Positions 1 through 10,904 of a stretch of DNA of 64,000 nt are shown here, one piece after another. The translations under genes and the position numbers were made by a program. The notes below the pieces were generated by a model. The model saw only the letters and a program-made list of their open reading frames with translations, was not told the origin of the DNA and searched no databases. Numbering within the stretch: the first letter of the stretch is position 1; the number at the start of each line of letters is the position of its first letter. Source of the stretch: Triglochin maritima (lineage: Eukaryota; Streptophyta; Magnoliopsida; Alismatales; Juncaginaceae); the NCBI GenBank assembly GCA_963682175.1, contig OY821775.1:34408053-34472052 (forward strand), given 5' to 3'.

Positions 1-399
1 TGCTCAAGTTATAGAGTGTATTCCACCCACGTTCTCAGTTGTAAAAGAAGCAAGGACTTAGGTGAAATCCCGAAGTGTTCCTCTCGGATTGTGAGACAAG
101 ACAATTAAGCTCATGAGGGTGTTCGTGGAGCTTGTTTTGTAAAAGGCGTTCTCTCCCGGCCCGGAACGGGGAGTGGATAGTGAAGATGCGAGCGTAGCTC
201 GAAGTGTCGAGCGGAGCTTGCAAGAGAGGACGCAGGCGGTGGCCGAACCTCTGTAAAACCCCCGTGTCCATTGTGGTTTGCATTATCCTCCATCTACTTG
301 CTTATTTATTTTAAATTCCGCTGCATATCTTTGATTGTTTAAACAAGTACAATAATAAGTGCATAGCCTTAATTGTGGACCCATAACTCACACGATCCT
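1..399. mobile_element. possible end of an LTR inserted into element 1
   Basis: This stretch differs from every Athila-like copy in the window. It stops, ending in ...CTACA, exactly where homology to the Athila 3' interior begins (ATAGGAGTCGTGCGAG at 400, compared with 17250 and 52525). A junction ending in CA suggests the terminus of an LTR inserted into element 1. The short open frames here resemble nothing I know. Its start lies outside the window, so neither the other terminus nor a target duplication can be checked. It could instead be ordinary flanking DNA at a deletion breakpoint. Confidence 0.3.
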
Positions 400-972
400 A
401 CAATAGGAGTCGTGCGAGAAGAGAGAACACCACTTATTTATTTATCTACATGAGAACCAAAACCCCTACACTTAAGTTTCACAAAAATAGATTAAAGGCC
501 CTTGATTACGACAAACTTCCTTATACTAACATGCACGAATTATTTGACTCACTAGGTTCAGGGTGGACTTCTTTAAATGTTTGAGTGCTGAAACCCTATG
601 ATTACACGCCCCTCGAGGGAAAACAGGGTGCATCCTAATGACTCTATAAGACCTAAATCCAGTAAACTAGGTATCCTAATGCATCAAGTTCAAGACAATT
701 TTGGGAGCTTTCTTTTTACTTTGCCTCTCAACGGTTTTGCACATGCTAAATACACGCAAAACCTACAAAAACATTTTCTTTCGCAAACACATGAAGGTTT
801 TGAAAGAAATGTGAAAATTTTAAGGCACTAGGCAAGCAAAAGAAGACAAGTCACCCAAGGATCATGGCAAGCAGATATATCGATATTAAATGCAGCACAC
901 TAACATGACCCTAACAATGCACACAAAAGAAAATTAAAATCAAGGCAAAAAAACTCGACTATATACACACGT

Positions 973-990
973 AAAACACCCGCACACCTA
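973..990 (-). other. second polypurine-tract-like motif, element 1
   Basis: On the minus strand this reads TAGGTGTGCGGGTGTTTT, a weakened version of the G-tract found at the same place in the other copies, just before a conserved CATGAAGT/CATTGTCC context. It is the most degraded of the five copies seen. Confidence 0.5.
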
Positions 991-1716
991 CTTCATGCAT
1001 TGTCCTCAATGAATGTGAGCATGATACTACATGGATTTATGCATGAAAAAAGATAGATCTCACCAACATAAAGTACAAAGGGAAGTTCGCGGTTATGTTG
1101 ATGGACATAAACCCGAATTCCCTCAAAACCTGTGAGATGCTAAAGAAGGGATACAAATGCGTGAAAGAAATGGAGCCCAAATACAAGGGTTGGAGCCCAC
1201 AACAATCGATGCTCACTGGAGTCTTTTATTGTACGTTTTCTCTTTTTTTTATATTACTTTGTACAAACATAAGTTCCCATCTTCATTCGTCAAAAGACAT
1301 CAAATGGGAACCTCAAGATTGGGTCAATGCAGTTGGAAAGGGAGCATGTCACCACGTGGGGCCAGAATACTCATGCGTGGCCCCCCTTCACAACGGGCAC
1401 AAGATTAAATGAGAGGTTCATGAATTGGAGGCAAAGGCGTCTCAGTCAAAGGATCAAGCTGAAAGAGCTTGAACCTCTCAAGAGTTTGGGAAATATGGGG
1501 CAACGGAAGAAGAGTTTCTCCCGTTACGGTGCTGAAGTTATGATCGTCAATCCAAACTCTCCAACCAACAAGCTAGTGCGTCACAACGAGGTCAAGAACC
1601 TCGTTAGGCATGTCCAACACACCAGGCGAACAAAAAGTTGGTCTCATACCCAAGGTATCCTCCAAGGAACTCCTAATACCCTCATTGGCAATGTAATTAT
1701 TTGATGTCCCATCATT

Positions 1717-2376
1717 TCAAATGTGATCAGGAACAATAGTGAGAGGCAAACTCTCATCAGGTCGTATGAGATTAAGGGTACTAGGGAGCTCTTTCTCCAC
1801 CAAAGGTGAGTCCTTAGGAGGCACAACAATAAGATCATGTGGCTCAAGGGCCACGGGACAAAAAGGTAAGGCACAATCTTGTGCCGACTCATAATAGAAC
1901 GGGTCCATGCTATTCTCAGTTGGAATCGAATCATCCACCAAGTGATCGTGAATTGAAACCCCAAGTCCCTCAGACTGACTAGGAGTTTGACTTTGAAAGA
2001 TTGTGCTTTGAATTTGTGGATGTGGTGGTGGTTCGATATCAAAACATGAATCCTCATGTTGACAAGAAAAGTTACTCTCCTCAGGTTCACGTAATTGCTG
2101 CGACATTTGACTCACTTGCAATGCCATATTTTGTATGGACTTTTGAGTGGTTTCCATGAACGTAAGGAAAGTTTGTTTCAAGGAATTAGGTATGTCGTCA
2201 ACTATAAGGTCCAAGTCAGGGCTTGGGAAATTTTGGGGTTGGGTGTTGATGGGCTGAGAACGAGTCCAATGATTTGAAGTGGGGTGTTGGTAGAATTCTG
2301 GGTATTTGGGAGGAGGATACTGGAGTGAAAATGAAGTATAAGAATTTGGATATGAATTATCTCCCCACGAATCCAT
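1717..2376 (-). pseudogene. gag C-terminus fused to protease-RT linker, protease deleted
   Basis: This is an open stretch of about 219 residues on the minus strand. The first part is Pro/Gln/Tyr-rich with a heptad-like segment (QVSQMSQQL) that matches the gag C-terminus of element B (QVSQLAHQL). The second part contains PVALEPHDL...PPKDSPLVE, which matches the protease-RT linker of element B (PVALEPLEC...DKDPPMVE). The protease (DLGAS and LGRPFLAT motifs) that should lie between them is absent. The open frame may therefore be a deletion fusion rather than an intact family protein. No catalytic residue is present. Confidence 0.65.
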
Positions 2377-2412
2377 CCCTCTCGGGTTGTACGCGGATGC
2401 GTAATGATCATA

Positions 2413-2853
2413 TTAAGCATTTTGGGAAAAGGTACGCTCATACTCAGGCTCTAGGGGAACAAAAGGACATTCCCCGATAACATGACCACTCAACCCATAA
2501 CAGTCGCACGGTACAACTACTAGAGCCACCGGTGCACTCATGTCGTGTACCGTACGCATCAAAGAGGCCAAAGTTTCTTGCAATGTCTCAGTTTGATGAC
2601 CAACATATGATCCGACGTAACTAGATGGAGATCTAGCAGTCGGTGCCTCTCTCATATCACCCCCATATGAAGATTGCTTTGTCACACAATGAAGATTATC
2701 CCAACCATACGGGCTGTTCATGTGAGCCACCCCAGGATGCATGGGTCGGGAGTACCAGGGAGAATTGTCCTGGTCCCAACAATGATATGGATGGTCGCCC
2801 ATGTAACCATCCATCTCAAAAAAAACTCTCGAGTCGACCACTCTCACCACCAC
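2413..2853 (-). pseudogene. gag fragment with a degenerate zinc knuckle
   Basis: About 146 residues are open on the minus strand. Near residue 110 is CDCYGLSGHVIGEC, which resembles the CX2CX4HX4C RNA-binding knuckle of retroelement Gag but has the first two Cys only one residue apart. The core capsid-like domain seen in the other copies (motifs LREFEE, KYFPNH, CPHHG) is missing, so this is an N-terminal tail plus knuckle only. It lies downstream of the leader of element 1 and upstream of the gag-linker fusion, in the expected order. Confidence 0.6.
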
Positions 2854-3926
2854 GAGGTTAAGCTCAAAAAAGTGCTCGACTCGACCCTAAAACGCTACCA
2901 GAGAGTGTAAAGGGGAGGGGACTATAACCTAGAAGTAGGTGACAAAAAGATGACTCAGAGGAGAAGGGAACAATCCCTAAATCTAGCGTGGGTAACGGGA
3001 TCAGGTAGAAGCCTAACTAGCGAGCACGACTCAAACAATGTAAGGCAATGAGTCCTTAGGCTAGACGACGCCTAACTTCAAGGTAACTAGCCTCGACACG
3101 CCTCACCTCCCTACGACGAACACCACAATGCCCAGCAAGTGAAACTTGATCCGGAGATCCAGTACCTCCTACTATCGACCAGGTAGGCAACGCCGATCAG
3201 GCCATGACGGTCTCAACTAGATTACTCTCCTAATGCGTCCAAAATCCTAGGGCCAATGTCGACTTGCTTTTAGTTAAGGCTTGATTAAGAGTGATTTTTG
3301 GGGCAAAGGAAAGGGTGATGAAATTCCCCACCTTATCTTTTATGGGACATCCCCTCCTTAGTAGTGTTTTGATCCTAAATCTAGCAATCAACACTCCAAT
3401 CAAACGCTCAACTCACTCTTGTCCTTATGCAATTCCTACTAACTAATGCATGGACATACAAGATGCATGAATTAGTGTAGGAAATGCGTACCTCACGCCA
3501 GCGCTCAACAACTGAAAATAAAGCTAAAAGAAAAGACAACTACGTGCCTAAGTCAAGTACATGATGCGTGACCTAAACAAGTAAGAATGTCTAATCTTTT
3601 GCTTTGGATTTTAAGGCCAAGTTGATTAATGGGGATTGGTTTAATGATCTGGGAGAAAACTAGAAGTCAAAACATGCCAAATTGTGCTCCCAGATAACTA
3701 CAATGAAAGAATCAACTACCAGAAGAAAACTGAGAGCAAGAAATGCTCACCAAGCCGTCAATTGGCGGTCCCAAACCGCTGATTGGCGGTCCCTCTTGAA
3801 GCTTTTGCGCTCCAACTCCTCCAGTAGCCTCCCTGTGAGCTCAAGGATCCCTGAAACTAAGAAAAAACTATAAACAAAAAATTAAAACCACTCGAATCGT
3901 CCAAACCAAGGTCTGGACAGAGCACC

Positions 3927-3944
3927 TCCCCGGCAACGGCGCCA
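3927..3944 (-). other. primer-binding site (tRNA-Asp type), element 1
   Basis: The plus strand reads TCCCCGGCAACGGCGCCA, the 3' end of plant tRNA-Asp including CCA as I recall it. The minus strand is therefore complementary to that tRNA and can prime minus-strand DNA synthesis. It sits six bases from the LTR start at 3951, as in the other copies. Confidence 0.85.
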
Positions 3945-3950
3945 AAAACT

Positions 3951-4780
3951 TGATTGATTCATTTTATATTAAACCGCAAGTGTACGACCACGTTCAAGCG
4001 GTGGCAAATACGGGTCGATCCACAGGGAGGTGTGTCGACTTTTGGTTTGTGCGAAGGAGAGTGGGAAAGAAAGGAGAGAAAGATTGATTACACTAACTAC
4101 ACTAAACTAAGCAACTGTTGAAGGAAACATCGTTCTCGGGGCTATTTATAGCCGATACAAGGGACCTAAGCATGAAATACGAAAGTACACGCGTCAACAC
4201 GCAACCGGTAAAAAATTTAGAGCATGAATCTAATTTGGTGCGGAGGATTCGCCGCAATTTGCTCTTGAGGTGCGGCGGAATCGCCACCTTTTTGGCTCAG
4301 AATCGACCCGGATTTTTCCTGTGTGTTTATGGTATGATTTCAATGTCATTTGCGTGTCTGGATTGATTCTTGCATATCTTTGGAGATCCGAATTAATTTC
4401 TTCATATATTTGGAGATCCACATTGATTTTTCTTTATATTTTCTCCATAATAATAAAAGCTACTCGTGATTTGCAATTAGGTCCTTGACTTTTTGCAATT
4501 AAGTCCCCGGCTACTTTTGTGCTTAAGTCCTTGTTCTTTTCGTAATTAGGTCTTGAATGCTTTTATGCTTGGATACATTTCCATTTGAAACCCGATAAAC
4601 TTGAAGTTGGTCTTTATGATAGAAACGAGTCTTTTGTACGCGTTTATGCTCGGGATGTGGGTAAATTGCATTCAGGTCCCAGTATTCTGTAAATAAGACT
4701 AAACACATACCTTAGTAGCATTTATTGATGTAAAAGTAATCTAAATGAAAGACATATGATGCAATGTATGCAATGCATCA
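3951..4780 (-). repeat. Chimeric LTR shared by elements 1 and 2
   Basis: TG...CA bounded, 830 bp, minus orientation. It has a primer site on its left (element 1) and a polypurine tract on its right (element 2), so it serves as 5' LTR of one and 3' LTR of the other. From 3951 to about 4118 it resembles the U5 end of the element B LTR (compare 60089-60250). From about 4127 to 4780 it is almost identical to the U3 side of the element 2 LTR (10282-10904), apart from a roughly 31-bp duplication around a palindrome at 4237-4288. The TATA box is CTATAAATAG on the minus strand near 4140-4150. The LTR is shorter than its relatives (about 1.2-1.5 kb). Confidence 0.8.
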
Positions 4781-4928
4781 AATACCCCCACACCTAGATT
4801 TTGCTAGTCCCTAGCAAAACAGAATATAAGAAAAATGAAAACAGGGAAATCCTAACTCACTTTCGTAGGAATCACGGTTGCACTTAGCATGTGCAACAAG
4901 CCTTTAAACCTCCAAGTTTCCTAGGAGG
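4781..4928 (-). other. Polypurine tract and three hairpins, element 2
   Basis: The minus strand reads AGGTGTGGGGGTATT, then the LTR terminus TGATGCA. This is the expected plus-strand primer. Next to it are arms TTTTGCT (4799-4805) and AGCAAAA (4813-4819). Further out are GTTGCAC (4877-4883) with GTGCAAC (4891-4897), and CCTCCAAG (4909-4916) with CTAGGAGG (4921-4928). The last stem differs from the other copies by a paired change at one position (T-A to A-T) and one mismatch. Confidence 0.65.
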
Positions 4929-5771
4929 AGGAGTGTTGTCTCTTGAGGGTTTTTAGCCGATATACCCACAAAATCCTAAATCAACGTTTCATTAATAGTT
5001 CTCAATATCCCTACCTCAACCTTATACATCTCACTAAGAATTTTTGCATGCTCATTATATAAATCTAACTCATTAAAAATATGACTTGGTCTTTGTTCCT
5101 CCAACATTCACACCACTAACCCTTCTACACATGTTTATCACTTGAATTATTTTGCACGCCTCCTCTGGTGGTGAAGTATCATTCAGATCAACCATGGCAT
5201 GGATCATTCTTTTAGCTTTGGGCCTTGAGTATTATTATTTTTTTTTCTTTTCTTCTGTGATTCAACACATTTGCTTTTTGACACTTTTACCCTTTTGCAT
5301 TCATGTAGCGAGTTTGGTCGATAATCCCGAGCTGGTAGACTCAAGTTACCGGGTTTCAAGATACCCCTATGGACCAGTGACTCAAAGGCTTGGGCTTTTG
5401 TAAGCATTTTGCAAAATGTGTTTTCTTCACTTTATTCCTTTATTTTTATTTTTATTTTCCTCAAGGCTTAATTGCTATTAGAAGTCCACACTTCCCGGTA
5501 TATTTTCCTCAACCTCTGTTTTTTATCAACCACTTCAAAGATTTGATTCATCCAATTTAAGTGCATACATGTCTTAAAGGGCAATGAGTTATTTCTTTGG
5601 AACTTAGATTTATGTCACAATTTCTTCAAGCAGAACTATATAATAAGGAACAAAAATTCAATGCAATTTGTACACAGATTTTGGTAGTTCAATCTTAAGC
5701 TATGTCATGGAACATTGAATATATTTTTTTTTGGAAGAAGAAAACAAACAAATAGATATATATACATAGAT

Positions 5772-5791
5772 AAACACCCCCCCTCACACCT
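5772..5791 (-). other. second polypurine-tract-like motif, element 2
   Basis: Minus strand AGGTGTGAGGGGGGGTGTTT, about 1.0 kb before the 3' LTR. It is flanked by the same ATTGTCCTCAATG context found beside this motif in the other copies. Confidence 0.55.
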
Positions 5792-5884
5792 AAATCATGC
5801 ATTGTCCTCAATGTATGCATAGATAAAATAAATGCACTTATTACCTGAGTCGGCTTGCGGTAGAGGGGTTGAGTTTGCTCAGAG

Positions 5885-8437
5885 TCAATCGTAATCAGAA
5901 CTGGATTGAATGACACCATATTGGTGCATGTATCCAGTTGAATTGTTCCCCATGTTGACTTGAGGAAAAGATTCCACTCTTCTCACTTGAATTGGTTCGC
6001 TTATTTGCTCGAGTGATGGTGGTTGAGTAAATGAATCACTCCCTTTTTTCTTACTTCCTTTTTGCTTATGTGATGATTTATTTGATTCAGAATTCTGATA
6101 AATACGTGCTCTCATCACAACATCACTTGGGTTGCATATTATTTCTGGCTCCTTATCAATATGGAAGATATTAAATTCTGCTTTTAAGTTCCCGAAGGAT
6201 AATTGCATGAGCCCATTTCGACAGTTTATTAATGCTTCCGAAGTGGCTAAAAAGGGTCTACCTAGAATTACAGGGATTTGTCGATTAGGATTTACAACAG
6301 GTTCAGTATCAAGTACGACAAAATCCACTGGATAAATGAAGTCACCAACCTTAATCAAAACGTCCTCTACTATACCTCTCGGTTTCTTAACAGAACAATC
6401 AGCGAATTGGAGGGTTGTCTTAGAGGGTTTCAGTGGACCAAGGTTGAGTTGCTCCTAGACAGAAAATGGGAGTAAGTTAACGCTTGCACCTAGGTCTAGA
6501 AGGGCTTTATTGATAAAAGTGTCTCCTATTGAACATGAAATTGTGGGACACCCAGGGTCCTTATATTTTATAGGAGATGTGTTGGAAAGAATAGAGCATA
6601 TGTTTGCAGTTAAGAATGTCTTCTTTGGTACATTCGTTTTTCTCTTTTTAGTGCACAAATCTTTCAAGAATTTAGCATAAGCAGGTATTTGTTGAATCAT
6701 ATCTAAGAGTGGAATATTCACCTTAACTTGCTTAAATACTTCTAAGATTTTCTCCATTTGTGCACTTGAACTCTTCTTGAGTCTATTGGGAAATGGGGCT
6801 GTAGGAACATAGACTCGCTCAGGTTCAGGTTGAGCTATGGGTTCAGGTTGTGTAGGTGGGTTGGGCTTTTCAATTTGGACGTCAGGTTCAATGGTCAGGT
6901 CATATGTGGTTGCTTGATGGCTAGATTGATTAGACATTCTAGGGTTTACCACATTGTTATCAACTTGTCGTCCGGACCGTAATGACACTACTGCATTGAT
7001 TTGTTGGAACGGTCCTTCCTCGTTAATCATTTGAACCGGTCTGGGGTTGTTATTTCCTGATGGTGGTTGATAAGATTGATATTGATTATTAGTTCTTGGG
7101 TTCACCTCAGGTTGACTTGGAAATTGACCCTTTTCTCTTTCACCTACTATTTGCGCTAATTGGCTGACTTGTGTCTCTAGCCTTTGGAATGATTGGTTGG
7201 TTGTTTGTATAAAAGTTTTCATTAAATTTTCCAAGTTTGTCAACCTAACTTCATGATTTCCATTGTTATTACCCCCAGATGATGTATTATTTTGGTTATA
7301 TGGGTTTGGTTGTTGTCTAGGAGGTTGACCTTGTTGGTTCCACGAAAAATTGGGATGATTACGCCAACCCGGGTTGTAGGTTGATGCATAAGGATCATTT
7401 CTAGAATGGTTAAACGTGGCATTAACATGTTCCAAGTCTACACAGTCCTCCATTAAATGACCAGTCTGACCACATCTAGAGCAAGGGGTGGGGGATGCTT
7501 GTCGGGTTTGGTTTTGCAGCTCTAAACTTTCCATTCTGCGCATAAGGGTGGCTAGTTTTTCCTCAGCCGCTATGTTGGCATCTATAGCTAAGACACCTGG
7601 TCGGGATTGACTTGCTATTCTAGATCCAATACTCGGGTTGATGGGTGTTCTAGCATTGTCCCATTGCATACTGTTTTCAGCTAAATCCTCAAGAAAAATC
7701 CAGGCATCATTTTCGTTTTTCGACATGAAATTCCCTTGGCTCACAGATTCTAGCATAACTCTAGATGTGGGTGTCAATCCCTCATAAATAATTTGGCATA
7801 ATTGCCATTTTGGAATTCCGTGATGGGGGCATTGGGTCAAGACACTTTTAAATCTTTCAAGATAGGAATAGAACGGCTCGCTCTCAGACTGAACGAATGC
7901 AACAATTTCATTCCTAATCTTCATAGTCTTATGGTTGGGGAAATATTTTTTTAGAAACACTTGAACAAACTCAGACCAACTCCTAATAGATCTCTCGGCT
8001 AGACTATATAGCCATTTCTTAGCGTCGTCCTTCAGTGCTAGAGGCACGAATTTCAGACGCACTGCCTCCTCAGGGATATGCTGGTATTGCATAAGAGAGC
8101 AGATTTCCTCAAATTCTCTAAGGAAGAGATATGGATCTTCCCTAGAGGTGAACTTAGGCAGCATACTCATGTATTGTGCCTTAAGTTCGAAATCGCGACC
8201 CGGTATGGTGGGCATGACGATGCACGATGGCTGAGCAGCCATCGTTGGGTACCACCGATCCCTCAGAGTCATAGGCGGGTTCACAACATTCTCACCCATT
8301 AGATCTGGGTGAGGTGGTGCAATAGATGGATTGGGGTTAAGCTCCAGACTGGAATCTAGATGAACTCGTGAGAGTCGATTACTCAAGTCCCGAATCCAAA
8401 TCTGAGTGCACCGGGTTGAATCAATTTTTGAATTCAA
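5885..8437 (-). pseudogene. gag-protease polyprotein, one in-frame stop
   Basis: One minus-strand frame of about 850 codons. In order: the Athila-type Gag core (PSCIVMP, then LREFEE, AKKWLYS, KYFPNH, QCPHHG), a zinc knuckle CSRCGQTGHLMEDC (CX2CX4HX4C), a Gln/Asn-rich region, and an aspartic protease with DLGASVNLLPFSV, PVDFVVLDTEP and LGRPFLAT. One in-frame TAG at 6455-6457 replaces the Tyr expected after NLLPFSV; the frame then stays open. The protein ends in a Lys/Ser-rich tail (KQKGSKKKGS) instead of reverse transcriptase. Gag would form the particle and bind RNA, and the protease would mature it. Only the one stop breaks the frame, so loss of function looks fairly recent. Confidence 0.85.
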
Positions 8438-9712
8438 ATTCGAAATTTAAATTCCAAATTTAATTTCAAGAATTAATTACAAATTTTTTTTATTTTTTTT
8501 TTAAATTTTCGTTTTTTTTTAATTTTTTTTTTTTTCAAAAGGGAAACAATCAATAGAAAGGTAAAGATGAGAAGGGAAAGAAGACTCAGACGAGAAGGGA
8601 AACTTAACTCTAAAGGTAAATTCAAGGGTTGGCCAGAAATTTCCTGAACAAGCACGGTTCAAACAATCCTAGACCCAGTGTCACTTAAATGTAGACGACT
8701 CCTAACTGGTTGAGTCGAATTGATTTGCTTGATTCACCTCCCTCACAAATCAAACCAAGTTGGCCAGTCAGTGTATAGCTAGTGGCGGCGCTTCCGACAG
8801 AGTCGGTGCCAATTAGACAACCACGTCGCTTGGAAGACTTTCGTCAACACAAAAACACTTTCTAGACACCAAATTGAATTCAATTAGCTTCAGGTCATAG
8901 CAAGTCAAACCAATCTCCTCCTTAATTGAGTCCGAGTCCTTGGGGGCCAATGTCTAATTGATTTTAAATTTAGGCTTAGGTGACTCTTTAGGATTGTGGT
9001 TTGTGGGCCACGGGAGGGTGATGAAATCCCCACCGTATCTTTGCCTACGGAGTTGCCCTTAAAGTAGTTTAACTTAGATCTAGCAAAGATAGTCAAACAA
9101 TGGTCTTTTTAATGGGGGCAATTTCAGGGTTGTATGCAAACTAAAGTATATGCTTAAATGCAATCGTTAAAACCGCGATACGTACCTTGCCTCCAGCACT
9201 CTTCAACAATAAAAGATAATTTGCAAGAATTTAGCAAGAATAATGCAAGCAAAACATTATATGATGCATGCACTAAGGTCTTTCTAATTTTGCCAATTTT
9301 AGGTCCGAGTTGAATTATTGCTAATTATGGAATTGTAAACCCTAACACATGCAATTCTACGAACGGAAACTTTTCAACAATTCAGATTTTATGAGAAAGG
9401 CAAGAAAAGTTACCTCCGCAATGCTCAGTCGGGTTCGCCGCCCGCTCTCGGAGATTCCAGTAGCTTAATGCGACCACCCAAAGATGCCGACGATGCCCCC
9501 GAAATTTGAAGACCAGAACCCACACTGGTGCGGCGATTCCGCCGCAAGTCACCTTGTAGATGCGGCGATTCCGCCGCCCAAGTGTCTCAGAATGCTCCCG
9601 GATTTCGCCGCGCCCTCTGTTGTCTCCTGCTACACAAATTCAAATACTTTGATCGCGCACAAGGTAGACAGGATAAAATCGAAAACACAAAAACACAAAA
9701 ATCTGCGTCGCC

Positions 9713-9730
9713 TCCCCGGCAACGGCGCCA
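9713..9730 (-). other. primer-binding site (tRNA-Asp type), element 2
   Basis: TCCCCGGCAACGGCGCCA on the plus strand, six bases from the LTR start at 9737. Same site and spacing as elements 1, C-in and C-out. Confidence 0.85.
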
Positions 9731-9736
9731 AAAACT

Positions 9737-10904
9737 TGATGAGAATTAAATTTATACCGCAAGTGCACGGTGTCAATGAAGACGTGGCAAATACGGGTCG
9801 AACACAAGGAGGGAGAGATATTGTTATTTTTTGGATTTTCGATTAGAGAGAGAGAGAACAATAATAAGGTTGGTTTTGAGATTTTTGGGTTTTAATTATC
9901 TAAAGCAAGAAAAATGAACAAATAAAACTAAAACAAGAACAAAGATGGTGAATTCCGTTGGGTGGAGGTTTAGATATCGGGTTTAGATTAGAGAATTCTG
10001 AAACTTATAATAAATCATATTAGTTATAAAACATTACTTGATAAATGATTTAACATAAACTCAAGTAATCAAAACATACTAATACAAAATTAAAATAATA
10101 ACAACTTCTCTTCTCATCACCCTAAATCCGTCACCCTCACCCTTTGGAAAGAGTTAGAAACTCATAGATGGAGGGAGGGAGAAGGGGTCCTAGAGAAACT
10201 AAGAAAAGAAAATTAAAAACATAAAATAAAAGAAACAAAATTTTATTGCTAAATTATGGAACAAAAGGAAGAACTCCTCACAACATCGTTCTCGGGGCTA
10301 TTTATAGCCGATACAAGGGACCTAAGCATGAAATAAGAAAGTACACGCGTCAACACGCAACCGGTAAAATTTTTAGAGCATGAATCTAGTTTGGTGCGGC
10401 GGAATCGCCACCTTTTTGGCTCAGAATCGACCCGGATTTTTCCTGTGTGTTTATGGTATGATTTCAATGTCATTTGCGTGTCTGGATTGATTCTTGCATA
10501 TCTTTGGGGATCCGAATTAATTTCTTCATATATTTGGAGATCCACATTGATTTTTCTTTATATTTTCTCCATAATAATAAAAGCTACTCGTGATTTGCAA
10601 TTAGGTCCTTGACTTTTTGCAATTAAGTCCCTGGCTACTTTTGTGCTTAAGTCCTTGTTCTTTTCGTAATTAGGTCTTGAATGCTTTTATGCTTGGATAC
10701 ATTTCCATTTGAAACCCGATAAACTTGAACTTGGTCTTTATGATAGAAACGAGTCTTTTGTACGCGTTTATGCTCGGGATGTGGGTAAATTGCATTCAGG
10801 TCTCTGTATTCTGTAAATAAGACTAAACACATACCTTAGTAGCACTTATTGATGTAAAAGTAATCTAAATGAAAGACATATGATGCAATGTATGCAATGC
10901 ATCA
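9737..10904 (-). repeat. 5' LTR of element 2
   Basis: 1168 bp, TGATG...CATCA, minus orientation. The TATA box (CTATAAATAG on the minus strand) is near 10296-10306. A palindrome built on GCGGCGGAATCGCC lies at 10393-10412, about 100 bp upstream of TATA. The U5 side (9737-10260) is AT-rich and differs from the shared 3' LTR, while the U3 side matches it closely. No USE (GTCCCACATCG) is present, unlike the B and C LTRs. Confidence 0.8.

Larger units (their letters stand above)
400..3926 (-). mobile_element. Element 1: pol-less Athila-like Ty3/gypsy interior, 3' end truncated
   Basis: Read on the minus strand, this runs from the primer-binding site at 3944-3927 through a leader (about 3926-2860), degraded gag (2853-1717) and a noncoding 3' region (about 1640-400). 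The 3' region matches the corresponding parts of element B (52525-53350) and C-out (17250-18080) closely. Protease, RT, RNase H and integrase are all missing: gag C-terminal sequence passes directly into the linker that normally lies between protease and RT. The polypurine tract and 3' LTR are not in the window because the copy is cut at position 400. The leader carries two CCAATTGG-type palindromes at 3752-3770 and 3773-3792. Confidence 0.75.
3951..10904 (-). mobile_element. Element 2: Athila-like non-autonomous element (Gag-protease, no RT)
   Basis: Minus-strand element with 5' LTR 9737-10904, tRNA-Asp primer site 9713-9730, leader with palindromes (9529-9575), one gag-protease reading frame (8437-5885), a roughly 1.1-kb noncoding 3' region, a polypurine tract at 4781-4795 and the shared 3' LTR 3951-4780. 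RT, RNase H and integrase are absent, and the space between protease and 3' LTR is too short for them. This resembles the published TR-GAG type of non-autonomous LTR element. Its right flank starts at 10905. No target duplication can be tested because the left LTR is shared. Confidence 0.8.
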
